A stretch of DNA of 64,000 nt from CAVSUR01 sp963731285 (lineage in GTDB: Bacteria; Actinomycetota; Actinomycetes; Streptosporangiales; Streptosporangiaceae). A model generated the notes under the pieces. It had not been told where the DNA came from, ran no database searches, and saw only the letters and a program-made list of their open reading frames with translations. Numbering within the stretch: the stretch's first letter is position 1; every line of letters starts with the position of its first letter. This document shows positions 22,951-31,813 of the stretch, piece by piece. The stretch is from NCBI GenBank assembly GCA_963731285.1, contig CAVSUR010000001.1:62001-126000 (forward strand). Reading direction: 5' to 3'. The position numbers and the translations under genes were made by a program.

Positions 22951-25418
22951 CAGCCCACATTCAGGCCCCGGTCACCGAGCTTGGCCGGGCGCGCCTGCGT
23001 AAGGAAGACGCCCGGCTCATCACTGGGCAGACCAACTGGACCGACAACATCACCCTGCCCGGCATGCTGCACATGGCCTTCCTGCGCAGCCCGGTCGCCC
23101 ATGCGAAGATCAGCTGGGTTGACGTAAGCGGAGCGCTGCGGCAGCCGGGAGTGATCGCCGCCTTCACCGGCGGCGACTTCGCCGACGAGCAGGGCAGCCT
23201 GCCGTGCGCCTGGCCGGTCACCCCGGACATCGTGATCCCGGAGCACCCGGCCATGGCCGTGGACGAGGTCCGCTACGTGGGCGAGGCGGTGGCCGTGGTG
23301 ATCGCCCGTGACCAGTATGAGGCCGCCGACGCGCTCGCCGCCGTCGAGGTCGAATACGAGCCGCTGCCGCCGGTGCTTGACATGCGCGATGCGCTGACCG
23401 AGACCTCGCCGAGGGTGCACGAGGGCGGCAACAAGAGCTTCGAGTGGGTCTTCGCCAACGGCGACCTGGACGCCGCGTTCCGGGATGCGCCGGTGGTGCT
23501 GGAGCGTAACTACCGACAGCAGCGGCTGATCCCCGCTGCGATGGAGCCGCGCTCGGTCGTGGCCTCCGGTGTCGGCGGCGAGTACACGCTCTGGTCGGCG
23601 ACCCAGATCCCGCACATCCTGCGCTTCCTGCTCGCCGCGATCACCGGGATTCCCGAGCAGGATCTGCGCGTGATCGCGCCCGACGTGGGCGGCGGGTTCG
23701 GATCCAAGCTCCAGGTCACCGCCGAGGAGGAGCTGGCCCTGCTGATCACCCGCAAGCTGGGCAGGCCGGTCAAGTGGACCGAGTCGCGCAGCGAGGGCAA
23801 CATGACTGTGCACCACGGCCGGGACCAGTGGCAGCGGATCAGGATCGCCGCTGACTCCGACGGCCGGATCCGCGGCCTGTCGGTGGATCTGCTCGCGGAC
23901 ATGGGCGCTTACCTGATGCTCGTGACGCCCGGCGTGCCGCTGCTCGGCGCGTTTATGTACCCGGCCATCTACAAGATGGACGCCTACTCGTTCCGGTGCA
24001 CCGGGGTGTTCACCACCAAGATGCCCACCGACGCCTACCGGGGCGCGGGGCGGCCGGAGGCTACGTTCGCGATTGAGCGGATCATGGACGAGCTGGCTGC
24101 CGAGCTGGGGCTGGACCCGCTCGAGGTGCGCGAGCGCAACTGGATCAAGCACGAGGAGTTCCCTTACACCACGATCGCCGGGCTGGTGTACGACTCGGGC
24201 AACTACGAGGCGGCGACGGCCCGGGCCAAGCAGCTGTTCGACTACGACGCGCTGCGCGCCGAGCAGGCCGAGCGCCACGCCCGCCGTGACCCGGTGCGGC
24301 TCGGCCTCGGCGTGTCGACCTTCACCGAGATGTGCGGCCTGGCCCCGTCCCGGGTGCTGGGCTCGCTGTCCTACGGTGCGGGCGGCTGGGAGCACGCGTC
24401 GATCCGGATGCTGCCCACCGGCAAGGTGGAGGTGGTCACCGGGTCGAGCGCGCACGGCCAGGGCCACGAGACGGCCTGGAGCCAGATCGTCGCCGACCAG
24501 CTCGGCGTGCCCTTCGAGGACATCCGGGTGCTGCACGGCGACACCCAGGTCTCACCGAAGGGCATGGACACCTACGGCTCCCGGTCGCTGGTCGTCGGCG
24601 GCATGGCGGTGGTCAGCGCGTGTGACAAGGTGATCGAGAAGGCCAAGGCCGTCGCCTCGGCCCTGCTGGAGGCACCGCCGGGTGACATCGAGTTCTCCGG
24701 CGGGGTGTTCAGGTCCGCCTCGGGCGCGGGCGCGGCCAAGACGATCCAGGAGATCGCGCTGGCCACCTTCGCCGCGCACAACCTCCCGGACGGGGTCGAG
24801 CCGTCGCTGGATTCCGACGCCACCTATGACCCGGACAACTTCTCGTTCCCGCACGGAACCCACCTGTGCGCGACCGAGGTCGACACCGAGACCGGCATGG
24901 TCACCATCCGCTCCTATGTGTGCGTGGATGACATCGGCAAGGTCGTCAACCCGCTGATCGTGGAGGGCCAGGTGCACGGCGGCCTGGCCCAGGGCATCGC
25001 CCAGGCGCTGTACGAGGAGGCGGTGTACGACGACGAGGGCAACCTGGTCACCTCGACGCTCGCTGACTACCTGGTGCCGTCGGCGAGCGACCTGCCGTCC
25101 TACGTGACCGACCGGACCGAGACCCCGGCGGCGAACCGGCTAGGCGTCAAGGGGGTCGGCGAGGCGGGCACGATCGCGTCCACCCCGGCCGTCGTCAATG
25201 CGATCGTCGACGCGCTGCGCCCGTTCGGGGTGCGCGACGTCGTCATGCCGTGCACGCCCGAGCGGGTGTGGCGGGCCATCCAGACGGCCCGGGGCGGCGA
25301 CCAGGCGAGCGCCGCGGAGCAGCACGCCGCCCGGCAGAGCGACCAGACTCAGGGCAACAGCCCGCAGGGCATCCCCGGCGGGGACGACCGGGCACAGCAG
25401 AGCGGAGGGGCGGCATGA
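22947..25418 (+). CDS. molybdenum hydroxylase large subunit (xanthine dehydrogenase / form II CoxL family)
   Basis: 823 residues binding the molybdopterin cofactor. Motifs: GRARLRKEDARLITGQ, PDVGGGFGSKLQ, AYRGAGRPEA at about residue 361, GSSAHGQGHETAWSQI, and GVGEAGTIASTPAVVNAI containing the catalytic Glu. The active loop is AYRGAGR, not the AYRCSFR of true (form I) CO dehydrogenase, so CO is unlikely to be the substrate; an aldehyde or N-heterocycle is more probable. The last 40 residues are a Gln/Gly-rich tail. The frame is clean to its end, where it overlaps coxM by ATGA. Confidence 0.93.
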   Translation: MTAHIQAPVTELGRARLRKEDARLITGQTNWTDNITLPGMLHMAFLRSPVAHAKISWVDVSGALRQPGVIAAFTGGDFADEQGSLPCAWPVTPDIVIPEHPAMAVDEVRYVGEAVAVVIARDQYEAADALAAVEVEYEPLPPVLDMRDALTETSPRVHEGGNKSFEWVFANGDLDAAFRDAPVVLERNYRQQRLIPAAMEPRSVVASGVGGEYTLWSATQIPHILRFLLAAITGIPEQDLRVIAPDVGGGFGSKLQVTAEEELALLITRKLGRPVKWTESRSEGNMTVHHGRDQWQRIRIAADSDGRIRGLSVDLLADMGAYLMLVTPGVPLLGAFMYPAIYKMDAYSFRCTGVFTTKMPTDAYRGAGRPEATFAIERIMDELAAELGLDPLEVRERNWIKHEEFPYTTIAGLVYDSGNYEAATARAKQLFDYDALRAEQAERHARRDPVRLGLGVSTFTEMCGLAPSRVLGSLSYGAGGWEHASIRMLPTGKVEVVTGSSAHGQGHETAWSQIVADQLGVPFEDIRVLHGDTQVSPKGMDTYGSRSLVVGGMAVVSACDKVIEKAKAVASALLEAPPGDIEFSGGVFRSASGAGAAKTIQEIALATFAAHNLPDGVEPSLDSDATYDPDNFSFPHGTHLCATEVDTETGMVTIRSYVCVDDIGKVVNPLIVEGQVHGGLAQGIAQALYEEAVYDDEGNLVTSTLADYLVPSASDLPSYVTDRTETPAANRLGVKGVGEAGTIASTPAVVNAIVDALRPFGVRDVVMPCTPERVWRAIQTARGGDQASAAEQHAARQSDQTQGNSPQGIPGGDDRAQQSGGAA

Positions 25419-26273
25419 TCCCGGCCAAGTTCGATTACGTCCGGCCCGGGTCGGTGGACGACGCGGTCCGCGCGCTGGCCGACGGCGGGGACGACGCCAA
25501 GGTCATCGCGGGCGGGCAGAGCCTGCTGCCGCTGCTGCGGCTGCGGCTGGCCTACCCCGAGCTGCTGGTGGACGTCGGCGGCCTGGACGAGCTGCGGGGC
25601 GTCACCGACGCGGGCGACAGTCTGCTGATCGGGTCCCGGACCACCCACTACCAGATCGTGCACGACCCGCTGGTGGCCGAGCACTGCGGACTGCTGGCGC
25701 AGGCGGCCAGCACGGTGGCCGACCCGGCGGTCCGGCACCGCGGCACGCTCGGCGGGGCGCTCGCGCACGCCGACCCGGCCGGGGACCTGCCCGCCGTGGC
25801 GCTGGCCCTGGACGCCGTCATGGTGGCGCGCGGCCCCGGCGGGGAGCGGGAGATGGCGGCGGGTGACTTCTTCGTCGATTACCTGACCACCGCGCTGGAG
25901 CCAGCCGAGATCCTGACCGGCATCCGGGTGCCCAAGCTCGGGCCGGGCTGGGGCTATCAAGTACGAGAAGTTCCACCGGACGGCGCAGTCGTGGGCGACC
26001 GTCGGGGTGGCCGCGCTGGCCCGGCGCGCCAACGGGACGGTGGCGGAGGCTAGGATCGGCCTGACAAACATGGGCCCGGTCCCGGTCCGGGCCACGGCCG
26101 CCGAGCGCGCCGCCGCCGGAGCGCAGGCCAGCCGGGACGCGCTGCGCGCCGCCGCGGCCCAGGCGGACGAGGGCACGGAACCGCCCGCCGACCTGCACGG
26201 GGCGCCGGACTACCGGCGCCACCTGGCGCGGGTGCTGACCGGCCGGGCACTAGTGGCAGCGGCAGGAGTCTGA
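25415..26273 (+). CDS. coxM: molybdenum hydroxylase FAD subunit (CoxM-like), frameshifted
   Basis: The FAD-binding subunit starts MIPAKFDYVRPGSVDDA and has both FAD motifs, AGGQSLLPLL (about residue 32) and RHRGTLGGALAHADPAGD. At about 25960 the frame breaks: after LGPGWGY the next frame reads YEKFHRTAQSWATVGVAAL, the well-conserved continuation, and runs to the stop at 26273. One extra base near TATCAAGTAC explains it; removing it gives about 285 residues, the normal length. This is the first of many indels extending to about 31.3 kb, so error in the sequence is likelier than a dead gene. Confidence 0.88.
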
Positions 26274-26276
26274 AGA

Positions 26277-26748
26277 ATGGAACTGGAGCACTCGTTCACC
26301 GTCCCGGTTCCGCAGGAGCGGGCGTGGAATGTGCTGCTGGACGTGGAGCGGGTGGCGCCCTGCATGCCGGGCGCCACCCTCGACTCCGTGGACGGCGACG
26401 AGATCAAGGGCAGGATCAAGGTGAAGGTCGGGCCGATCGCGATGACCTACGCCGGGACCGCGCGGTTCATCGAGCGCGACCCCGGCGCGCACCTGATCAC
26501 GCTGGAGGCGAACGGCAAGGAGACCCGCGGCGCGGGCACGGCGTCGGCCAAGGTGCGCTCGACCCTGGAGGGCCAGGGCGACCAGACGCACGTGACCGTG
26601 CACACCTCGCTGAACGTGACCGGCAAGCCCGCGCAGTTCGGTCGCGGGGTCATGAGTCGAGATGGGCGGCAAGCTGATCGGGATCTTTGCCGCCAACCTG
26701 GCCGAGATGCTCAGTGCCGATCGGTCCGGCGACTGCCCGGCCGGATGA
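26277..26748 (+). CDS. coxG: CoxG-like SRPBCC domain (N-terminal part of a frameshifted gene)
   Basis: It starts MELEHSFTVPVPQERAWNVL three bases after coxM. VERVAPCMPGATLDSVDGDE and the central IKVKVGPIAMTYAGTARF are standard CoxG (SRPBCC fold, binds a hydrophobic ligand; in mycobacteria CoxG couples the hydroxylase to membrane quinone). At about 26655 the frame shifts: EMGGKLIGIFAANLAEML, the conserved last helix, is read in the next frame and meets TGA at 26746. Further shifts join it to the helix-hairpin-helix and membrane segments downstream. The span 26277-27362 is exactly 362 codons, so one restored frame is possible. Confidence 0.8.
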
Positions 26749-27160
26749 AACCGCCGCGCCGGAGCAAGCCGGGAAGGTGCCGGTCACCGCCGCCGCCGCG
26801 GTCGCGTCGCAGCCGCTGGAGGAACTGCGCCTGCCGTTGCGGTCATACAACAGCCTGCGCCGGGAGGGCGTGCATACCGTGGGCGAGCTGGCCTCGCACA
26901 GCCCGCAGCAGCTGCTGGCCATCGAGGGCATCGGCCCGGCGTCGGTCCAGGAGATCCGGCACCGGCTGGCCGAGCACGGGCTGGCGCTGAGGGACACGCC
27001 GGCCGGTGACGCGCCGCCAATCGACCGACTGCCAGTCGATGCGCAGGCGGCCGAAGCGCTGCCAGGCGCCGCGCTGCCAGTCGACGCGCCGGCGGTCGAA
27101 GCGCTGCATGCCGACGCGCCAGCGCAGGCGCGCCCGGCTCCGCCGGGCCAGCCGGGGTGA
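26714..27160 (+). CDS. RNA polymerase alpha-CTD-like helix-hairpin-helix segment
   Basis: This frame encodes PLEELRLPLRSYNSLRREG, then VHTVGELASHSPQQLLAIEG and IGPASVQEIRHRLAEHGLAL, a close match to the C-terminal domain of RpoA (SYNxLKREGIxTVGEL...). The Arg and Asn that contact UP-element DNA in E. coli (RSxN) are kept; the GKKS loop is GPAS. No credible start with a ribosome site is seen (GTG 26714 is only the first in-frame candidate), and the preceding CoxG frame flows into it through one more indel, so it is probably an internal domain of CoxG. An acidic, Pro-rich tail with 15-residue repeats follows. Confidence 0.65.
   Translation: MPIGPATARPDETAAPEQAGKVPVTAAAAVASQPLEELRLPLRSYNSLRREGVHTVGELASHSPQQLLAIEGIGPASVQEIRHRLAEHGLALRDTPAGDAPPIDRLPVDAQAAEALPGAALPVDAPAVEALHADAPAQARPAPPGQPG
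27029..27107 (+). repeat. 45-bp-period direct repeat (34-bp core)
   Basis: A 34-base core starting CTGCCAGTCGA and ending CGAAGCGCTGC is found at 27029-27062 and 27074-27107 with three mismatches. It encodes LPVDAQAAEAL and LPVDAPAVEAL, a disordered linker after the alpha-CTD-like domain. Confidence 0.8.
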
Positions 27161-27362
27161 CCAGCGTGAACGGCTCTGGGCCGCCGGCCGAGGACGGCCC
27201 GGCCAGCCGGCCGCGTGGCGGCCCGCGGACGACGACGATGCCATCAACCTGATCAGCGTGGCCGGGCTGCCGGTACTCAAGCGGGCGCTGCCCGTGCTGG
27301 GCGCCGTCCTGGCCGCAGCCCTGGTGGTGCTCGGGCTGCGGCGGCGCAGGCGCCGGGGCTAG
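27157..27362 (+). CDS. C-terminal membrane anchor with Arg tail (end of CoxG or separate small protein)
   Basis: After an internal shift near 27230, the coding frame reads DDDDAINLISVAGLPVLKRA, then LPVLGAVLAAALVVLGL and RRRRRRG before the stop: one hydrophobic helix ended by a positive cluster. Actinobacterial CoxG proteins that attach the hydroxylase to the membrane end in such an anchor. A GTG at 27157 overlaps the upstream TGA (GTGA), so a separate short gene (start VTSVNGSGPPAEDG) is the alternative. The tract is indel-rich, so the exact structure is open. Confidence 0.55.
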
Positions 27363-27418
27363 CGCAAATCCGGCCGCGGCCAGGTCCTGGCCGGCGCCCG
27401 CGGCTACTGTGGGACGTC

Positions 27419-28715
27419 ATGACATTCTCCACAGACCGTACTTATGCGGAAGAACAGGATGCGGCGGACCCGCTCGCGCAGTTCCGTGACCGGTTCGTGC
27501 ACGACGACCCGGCGCTGATCTACCTGGACGGCAACTCGCTGGGGCCGCTGCCGGTGCGCACCCAGGCGCGCATCGCCGACGTGGTCGACCAGGAGTGGGG
27601 CGTCGGGCTGATCCGGTCCTGGGACCGGTGGATGGACCTGCCCGCGCCAGGTCGGCGACGCGATCGGCGAGCACCTGATCGGCGCGGCCCCGGGCCAGGT
27701 ACTGGTCTGCGACTCGACCACGGTGAACCTGTACAAGCTGGCCTGGGCCGCCCTGGACGCCCAGGCCGCGGCCGGGACGTCATCGTCACCGACGACGACA
27801 ACTTCCCCACCGACCGTTATGTGCTGGAGGGCATCGCCGCCGCAGCGCGGCGGTGAGCTGCGGCATGATCCACACCGACATGGACGCCGGGCTGAGCGAG
27901 CAGCCGCTGCGCGACGCCGCTGGACGAGCGCACCGCGCTGGTCAGCCTGTCGCACGTGGCCTACCGCAGCGGCGCGCTCGCGGACATGGCGGCGATCACC
28001 CAGCTCGCGCACGAGGCCGGCGCGCTGATGCTGCTGGGACCTGTGCCACTCGGTCGGCGCGGTGCCGGTGGAGCTGGACGCCGCCGGGCGCCGACCTGGC
28101 CGTCGGCTGCACCTACAAGTACGTCAACGCCGGGCCGGGCGCGCCCGGCGTTCCTGTACGTGCGCGACGGACCTGCAGGACGCGGCTGCGCCAGCCGATC
28201 TGGGGCTGGTTCGGCCAGCGCGACCAGTTCGCGATGGGGCCGGGCTACGACCCGGCGCCCGGGCATCGCCGCGTTCGGACCGGCACGCCGCAGATCATCG
28301 GCACGGTCGCGGTCGAGGAGGGCGCGCGGCTGCTCGGCGAGGCGGGCATCGGCCGGCTGCGGGCCAAGGCATCGCGCTGACCAGCTACCTGATCGCGCTG
28401 GCCGACGAGTGGCTGGCCCCGCTCGGCTTCGCGGTCGCCTCGCCGCGCGAGGACGACGCGCCGCGGCGGGCACGTCGCGCCTGCGCCACCCCGAGGCCTG
28501 GCGGATCAGCCAGGCGCTGATCCAGGCCGGGCGTCATCGGCGACTACCGGACCCCGGGCCGGCTCCGGCTCGGCCCGGCGCCGATCGTGACCCGGTTCAC
28601 CGACGTCTGGGACGCGCTGGACCGGCTGCGGCAGATCACTGCGGACAAGGCCTACGCCGACGTCGATGACGAAGGCATGCAGCCGGACCGCGATTACCCG
28701 GCCGGCACCGGCTAG
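27419..28715 (+). pseudogene. kynU: kynureninase, broken by about a dozen frameshifts
   Basis: Read piecewise across frames, the gene is a full kynureninase (about 430 residues; cleaves L-kynurenine to anthranilate and alanine, PLP-dependent). Fragments: YLDGNSLGPLPVRTQARIAD, GDAIGEHLIGAAPGQVLVCD, VIVTDDDNFPTDRYVLEG, SLSHVAYRSGALADM, WDLCHSVGAVPVELD, AVGCTYKYVNAGPG with the PLP Lys, QPIWGWFGQRDQFAMGPGYD, and a normal C-terminus ending at TAG 28713. Shifts fall near 27645, 27775, 27855, 27920, 28035, 28085, 28150, 28165, 28260, 28370, 28465 and 28530, mostly one extra base. No substitution destroys a key residue, which favours sequencing error over decay. Confidence 0.85.
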
Positions 28716-28749
28716 CCGGTCGCGGGCGACCTGAGGGGCTGACCTGGCT

Positions 28750-30412
28750 TTACTCCCATTCGATGGTGGCGGGCGGCTTGCTGGTCACGTCGAGCACCAC
28801 GCGGTTAACCTCCGGCACCTCGTTGGTGATCCGGGTGGAGATCGCGGCCAGCACCCGATCCGGCAGCCGGGCCCAGTCGGCGGTCATCGCGTCCGCGCTG
28901 GTCACCGGGCGCAGCACCACCGGGTAGCCGTAGCTGCGCCCGTCGCCCTGGACGCCCACCGAGCGCACGTCAGCGAGCAGCACGACCGGGCACTGCCAGA
29001 TCTCCCGGTCCAGGCCCGCCGCGGGTCAGCTCGTCCCGCGCGATCGCGTCGGCCGCGCGGACGATCCGCAGCCGGTCGGCCGTCACCTCGCCGACGATCC
29101 TGATCGCCAGGGCGGGCCCGGGGAACGGCTGCCGCCAGACGATCTCCGGCGGCAGCCCCAGCTCCAGGCCGACCTGGCGCACTTCGTCCTTGAACAGCGT
29201 CCGCAGCGGCTCCACCAGGCTGAAGGCCAGGTCTTCTGGCAGTCCGCCGACGTTGTGATGCGACTTGATGTTCGCGGTGCCGGTACCGCCGCCCGACTCC
29301 ACCACATCGGGATACAAAGTGCCCTGGACCAGGAACTTCGGCTCGGCAGCCCAGCTGGCCGCGCTCGCGGCGTCCAGGGCTGCCCGCTCGAACGCGCGGA
29401 TGAACTCCCGGCCGATGACCTTGCGCTTGCCCTCCGGGTCGGTCACGCCCGCCAGCGCGGCGGCGAACCTGTCGTGCGCGTCTACGACAGCCAGGTTCAC
29501 CCCGGTGGCGGCCACGAAGTCCTTCTCGACCTGCTCGGCCTCACCCTGACGCAGTAGCCCGTGATCGACGAATACGCAGGTCAGGCGGGTGCCGATGGCC
29601 CGCTGCACCAGCGCGGCCGCGACCGCGGAGTCTACGCCGCCCGACAGCCCGCAGATAGCGTGGCCATCGCCGACCTGGGCCGTGATCCGCTCGGTCTGCT
29701 CGGCGATGACCCCGCGCATCGTCCAGGTGCGCTCGCAGCCGGCCGCGGCCAGGAACCGGCGGAGCACTGCCATGCCGTGCTCGGTATGGCCGACCTCGGG
29801 GTGGAATTGGACCCCGTACAGCCTCGGGCCGGCTCCTCGGCAGCCGCTACCGGGGTGCCCGGGGTTCGCGCGGTGACCGCAAAGCCGGGCGGCGCGGCTC
29901 GCGCAGGCATCGCCGTGCGACATCCACACCTGCTGCCGGTCCGGCAGCCCGCCGAGCAGCACGCCCCCCGTCTTTGCCCCGGCCGCCCCCGCTACCGCCA
30001 GCTCGGTGGCCCCGTACTCACCGCCGCCGGTGCGCTCGACCACGCCGCCCAGCTCCTGCACCATGAGCTGGAAGCCGTAGCAGATGCCAAGCACCGGGAC
30101 GGCGGCGGTCAGCAGCCCGGACGGGGCCGGCGGTGCGCCCGGCGCGTAGACCGAGGCGGGGCCGCCGGACAAGATGATCGCCGAAGGCTGGCGGGCGAGC
30201 ATCTCCGCCGCGGATATTGTGCTCGGCACGATCTCGGAGTACACCTGGCACTCGCGCACCCGGCGGGCAATGAGCTGGGCGTACTGCGCGCCGAAGTCAA
30301 CCACGAGCACAGGGCGAGCGTCACCGGCCGGGTGATCAGCAGGAGATGGCACAGTCCAGCCTTCCGTCGATGGGTGCCCGGCAGTGTCACCGGGTCTGCC
30401 CGGCAGCGTCAT
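28750..30412 (-). CDS. guaA: GMP synthase (glutamine-hydrolysing), frameshifted
   Basis: The enzyme converts XMP to GMP. The amidotransferase half has VLVVDFGAQYAQLIARRVRE, the catalytic Cys in LGICYGFQL and YGVQFHPEV; the synthase half has CGLSGGVDSAVAAAL (PP-loop) and the dimer domain WRQPFPGPALAIRI. Two compensating shifts scramble about 29820-29915, and another at about 29020 moves the last 77 residues (VRSVGVQGDGRSYGYPVVLR ... TIEWE) to another frame. The probable start is GTG 30352 (VPSPADHPAGD). The gene is normally needed for guanine nucleotides, so these breaks are probably artefacts. Confidence 0.9.
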
Positions 30413-30527
30413 CGGGTCTCAGATGCGAGCAGACCGGGTCGGCACGCCGGGACCCCGAGCCCGCCCGGGCGGCGCTGGCCAGGTGACCCGCCCGCCGCGG
30501 CTAGCGAACTGACCTACGGTGGCAGGA

Positions 30528-31684
30528 TCATTCTAGTCGGCGCCGATCCTCGCCGTGGCCTGCAGCAATATGCGGAACCGGGACGGCCGCCAGACCCTGA
30601 GCCTGCCGGGGCGTCACTCTACGGGGGGCCGTCGCTTGCGGAGAGGATTCGGGCAGCAGAGCACTGATGGGGTGGTGAAGACGGCGGCGCGCAACTGGGC
30701 TAGGGCGCCGGGGTGGCCCTGGCGTTGCAGCCCGCGGGCCAGGGCGGTGATCCGCTAGTCGGCGGCCAGGATCTGGGCGGGTGGCAGGTCCCGGCCGGCC
30801 AGTGCGGCGTTGCCCGAGGGTTCTTCCCAGACCTCGGCCCGGGCGTCTTGGCGGCACCCGCGCCTCCACCGCCGCGGCGGCCGCGTCATCGTCGAGGACG
30901 GCGAGCTCGTCAGCGAACACGATCGCCCGGGACCAGTCGATGACCCCGGCGGCCAGCGCGGCCCGGCAGGCGCGCATCCGGTCCAGCTCGGCGCCCAGGA
31001 TGACCAGGCGGCGGCGGCCTGCCCGGTCAGAGTCAGCGCCGCAGCCAGCTCATCACCCAGATGCTCGACCAGATGCCGGCTGCGCAGCTCCCGGGACTGG
31101 GCGGCGCGGCGGCGGCCCAGCTCGGCCACCGCCGCGGCCTCCCCGGCCGCCGCCCACGACACCAGCCGCCGCCACGCGCAGATCACCCCGGACCAGCTCA
31201 TCATCCGGCAGCGCACCCGAGCCCGCTGGCCCGGGCGGGAGCGGGGCCCGGCCGGGACGGCGGCCCGGGCCGGGACGGCCCGCCGGGCAGGATCGCCCCG
31301 GCCCCGGCGGCGCCCGCGGTGAAAGCCGCCAGCACCGGCCCCGGAACCAGCGTGTCCGGCACCCCGCCGCCCTCGAACCCGCCCCCCGGCTGCGAAACCG
31401 CGCAGCCGGTGAGTGAACCCCGCCGCGATCACCTCGCGGCCCGGGCCGCCGTCCGGAGCGGTCATTGCGGGCAGCTCTTCGGCGGGATCCTCGGGCGGGC
31501 TGTTGACGGCGACGAACGGCTCGTCCCGCGGCCAGCCCGGCTCGCCGCCGTCATCATGAGCCATCCAGGCAGCGATCCGCGCCGGCGTGGCCTGGGTCTC
31601 GTCGCGCACCGCTGCCTCGGTCCGGGAACTGGCCGTCCGTGCCGTCGTGGCCGAGCGGTCCGAATCGTTCTGGCTGCTGGTCAT
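30528..31684 (-). pseudogene. DUF222 (13E12-type, HNH endonuclease family) remnant
   Basis: The N-terminus (MTSSQNDSDRSATTARTASS) leads, through frame changes, to a recognisable DUF222 domain: WRRLVSWAAAGEAAAVAELG, RSRHLVEHLGDELAAALTLT, then LAAGVIDWSRAIVFADELAV and PSGNAALAGRDLPPAQILAAD in other frames. Reading stops near 30528 without the C-terminal HNH nuclease motif, so the gene is truncated as well as frameshifted. Such genes are numerous and repeat-like in actinobacteria. The frameshifts may be artefacts of the same low-quality tract; the missing HNH end is not explained by them. Confidence 0.7.
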
Positions 31685-31724
31685 TACTGTCTTGATAGAC
31701 CATCCTGAACTGTGAGCTACTTTC

Positions 31725-31742
31725 TTCGATCACAGTATCGAA
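31725..31742. promoter_or_regulatory. dyad upstream of the DUF222 remnant
   Basis: TTCGAT-CACAGT-ATCGAA (31725-31742) lies in a locally AT-richer 129-base gap between the CNNM-protein stop and the DUF222 start, about 40 bases before the latter. It is probably part of the promoter of the DUF222 gene. Confidence 0.35.
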
Positions 31743-31813
31743 CGGTACGACAAGCGACGGCCTTGAACGACGGTGGCTGGAATTGACGCGGAATTCTCCG
31801 GACGCCATCCGGG

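Noticed and set aside
22947..25418. Calling the large subunit a true CO dehydrogenase
   Set aside because: The loop is AYRGAGR, not AYRCSFR, so the copper-sulfur CO site is not supported.
25950..31300. Interpreting the broken genes as a pseudogene island or horizontally acquired block
   Set aside because: Indels hit a core gene (guaA), leave catalytic residues unchanged and are not accompanied by nonsense substitutions or unusual base composition.
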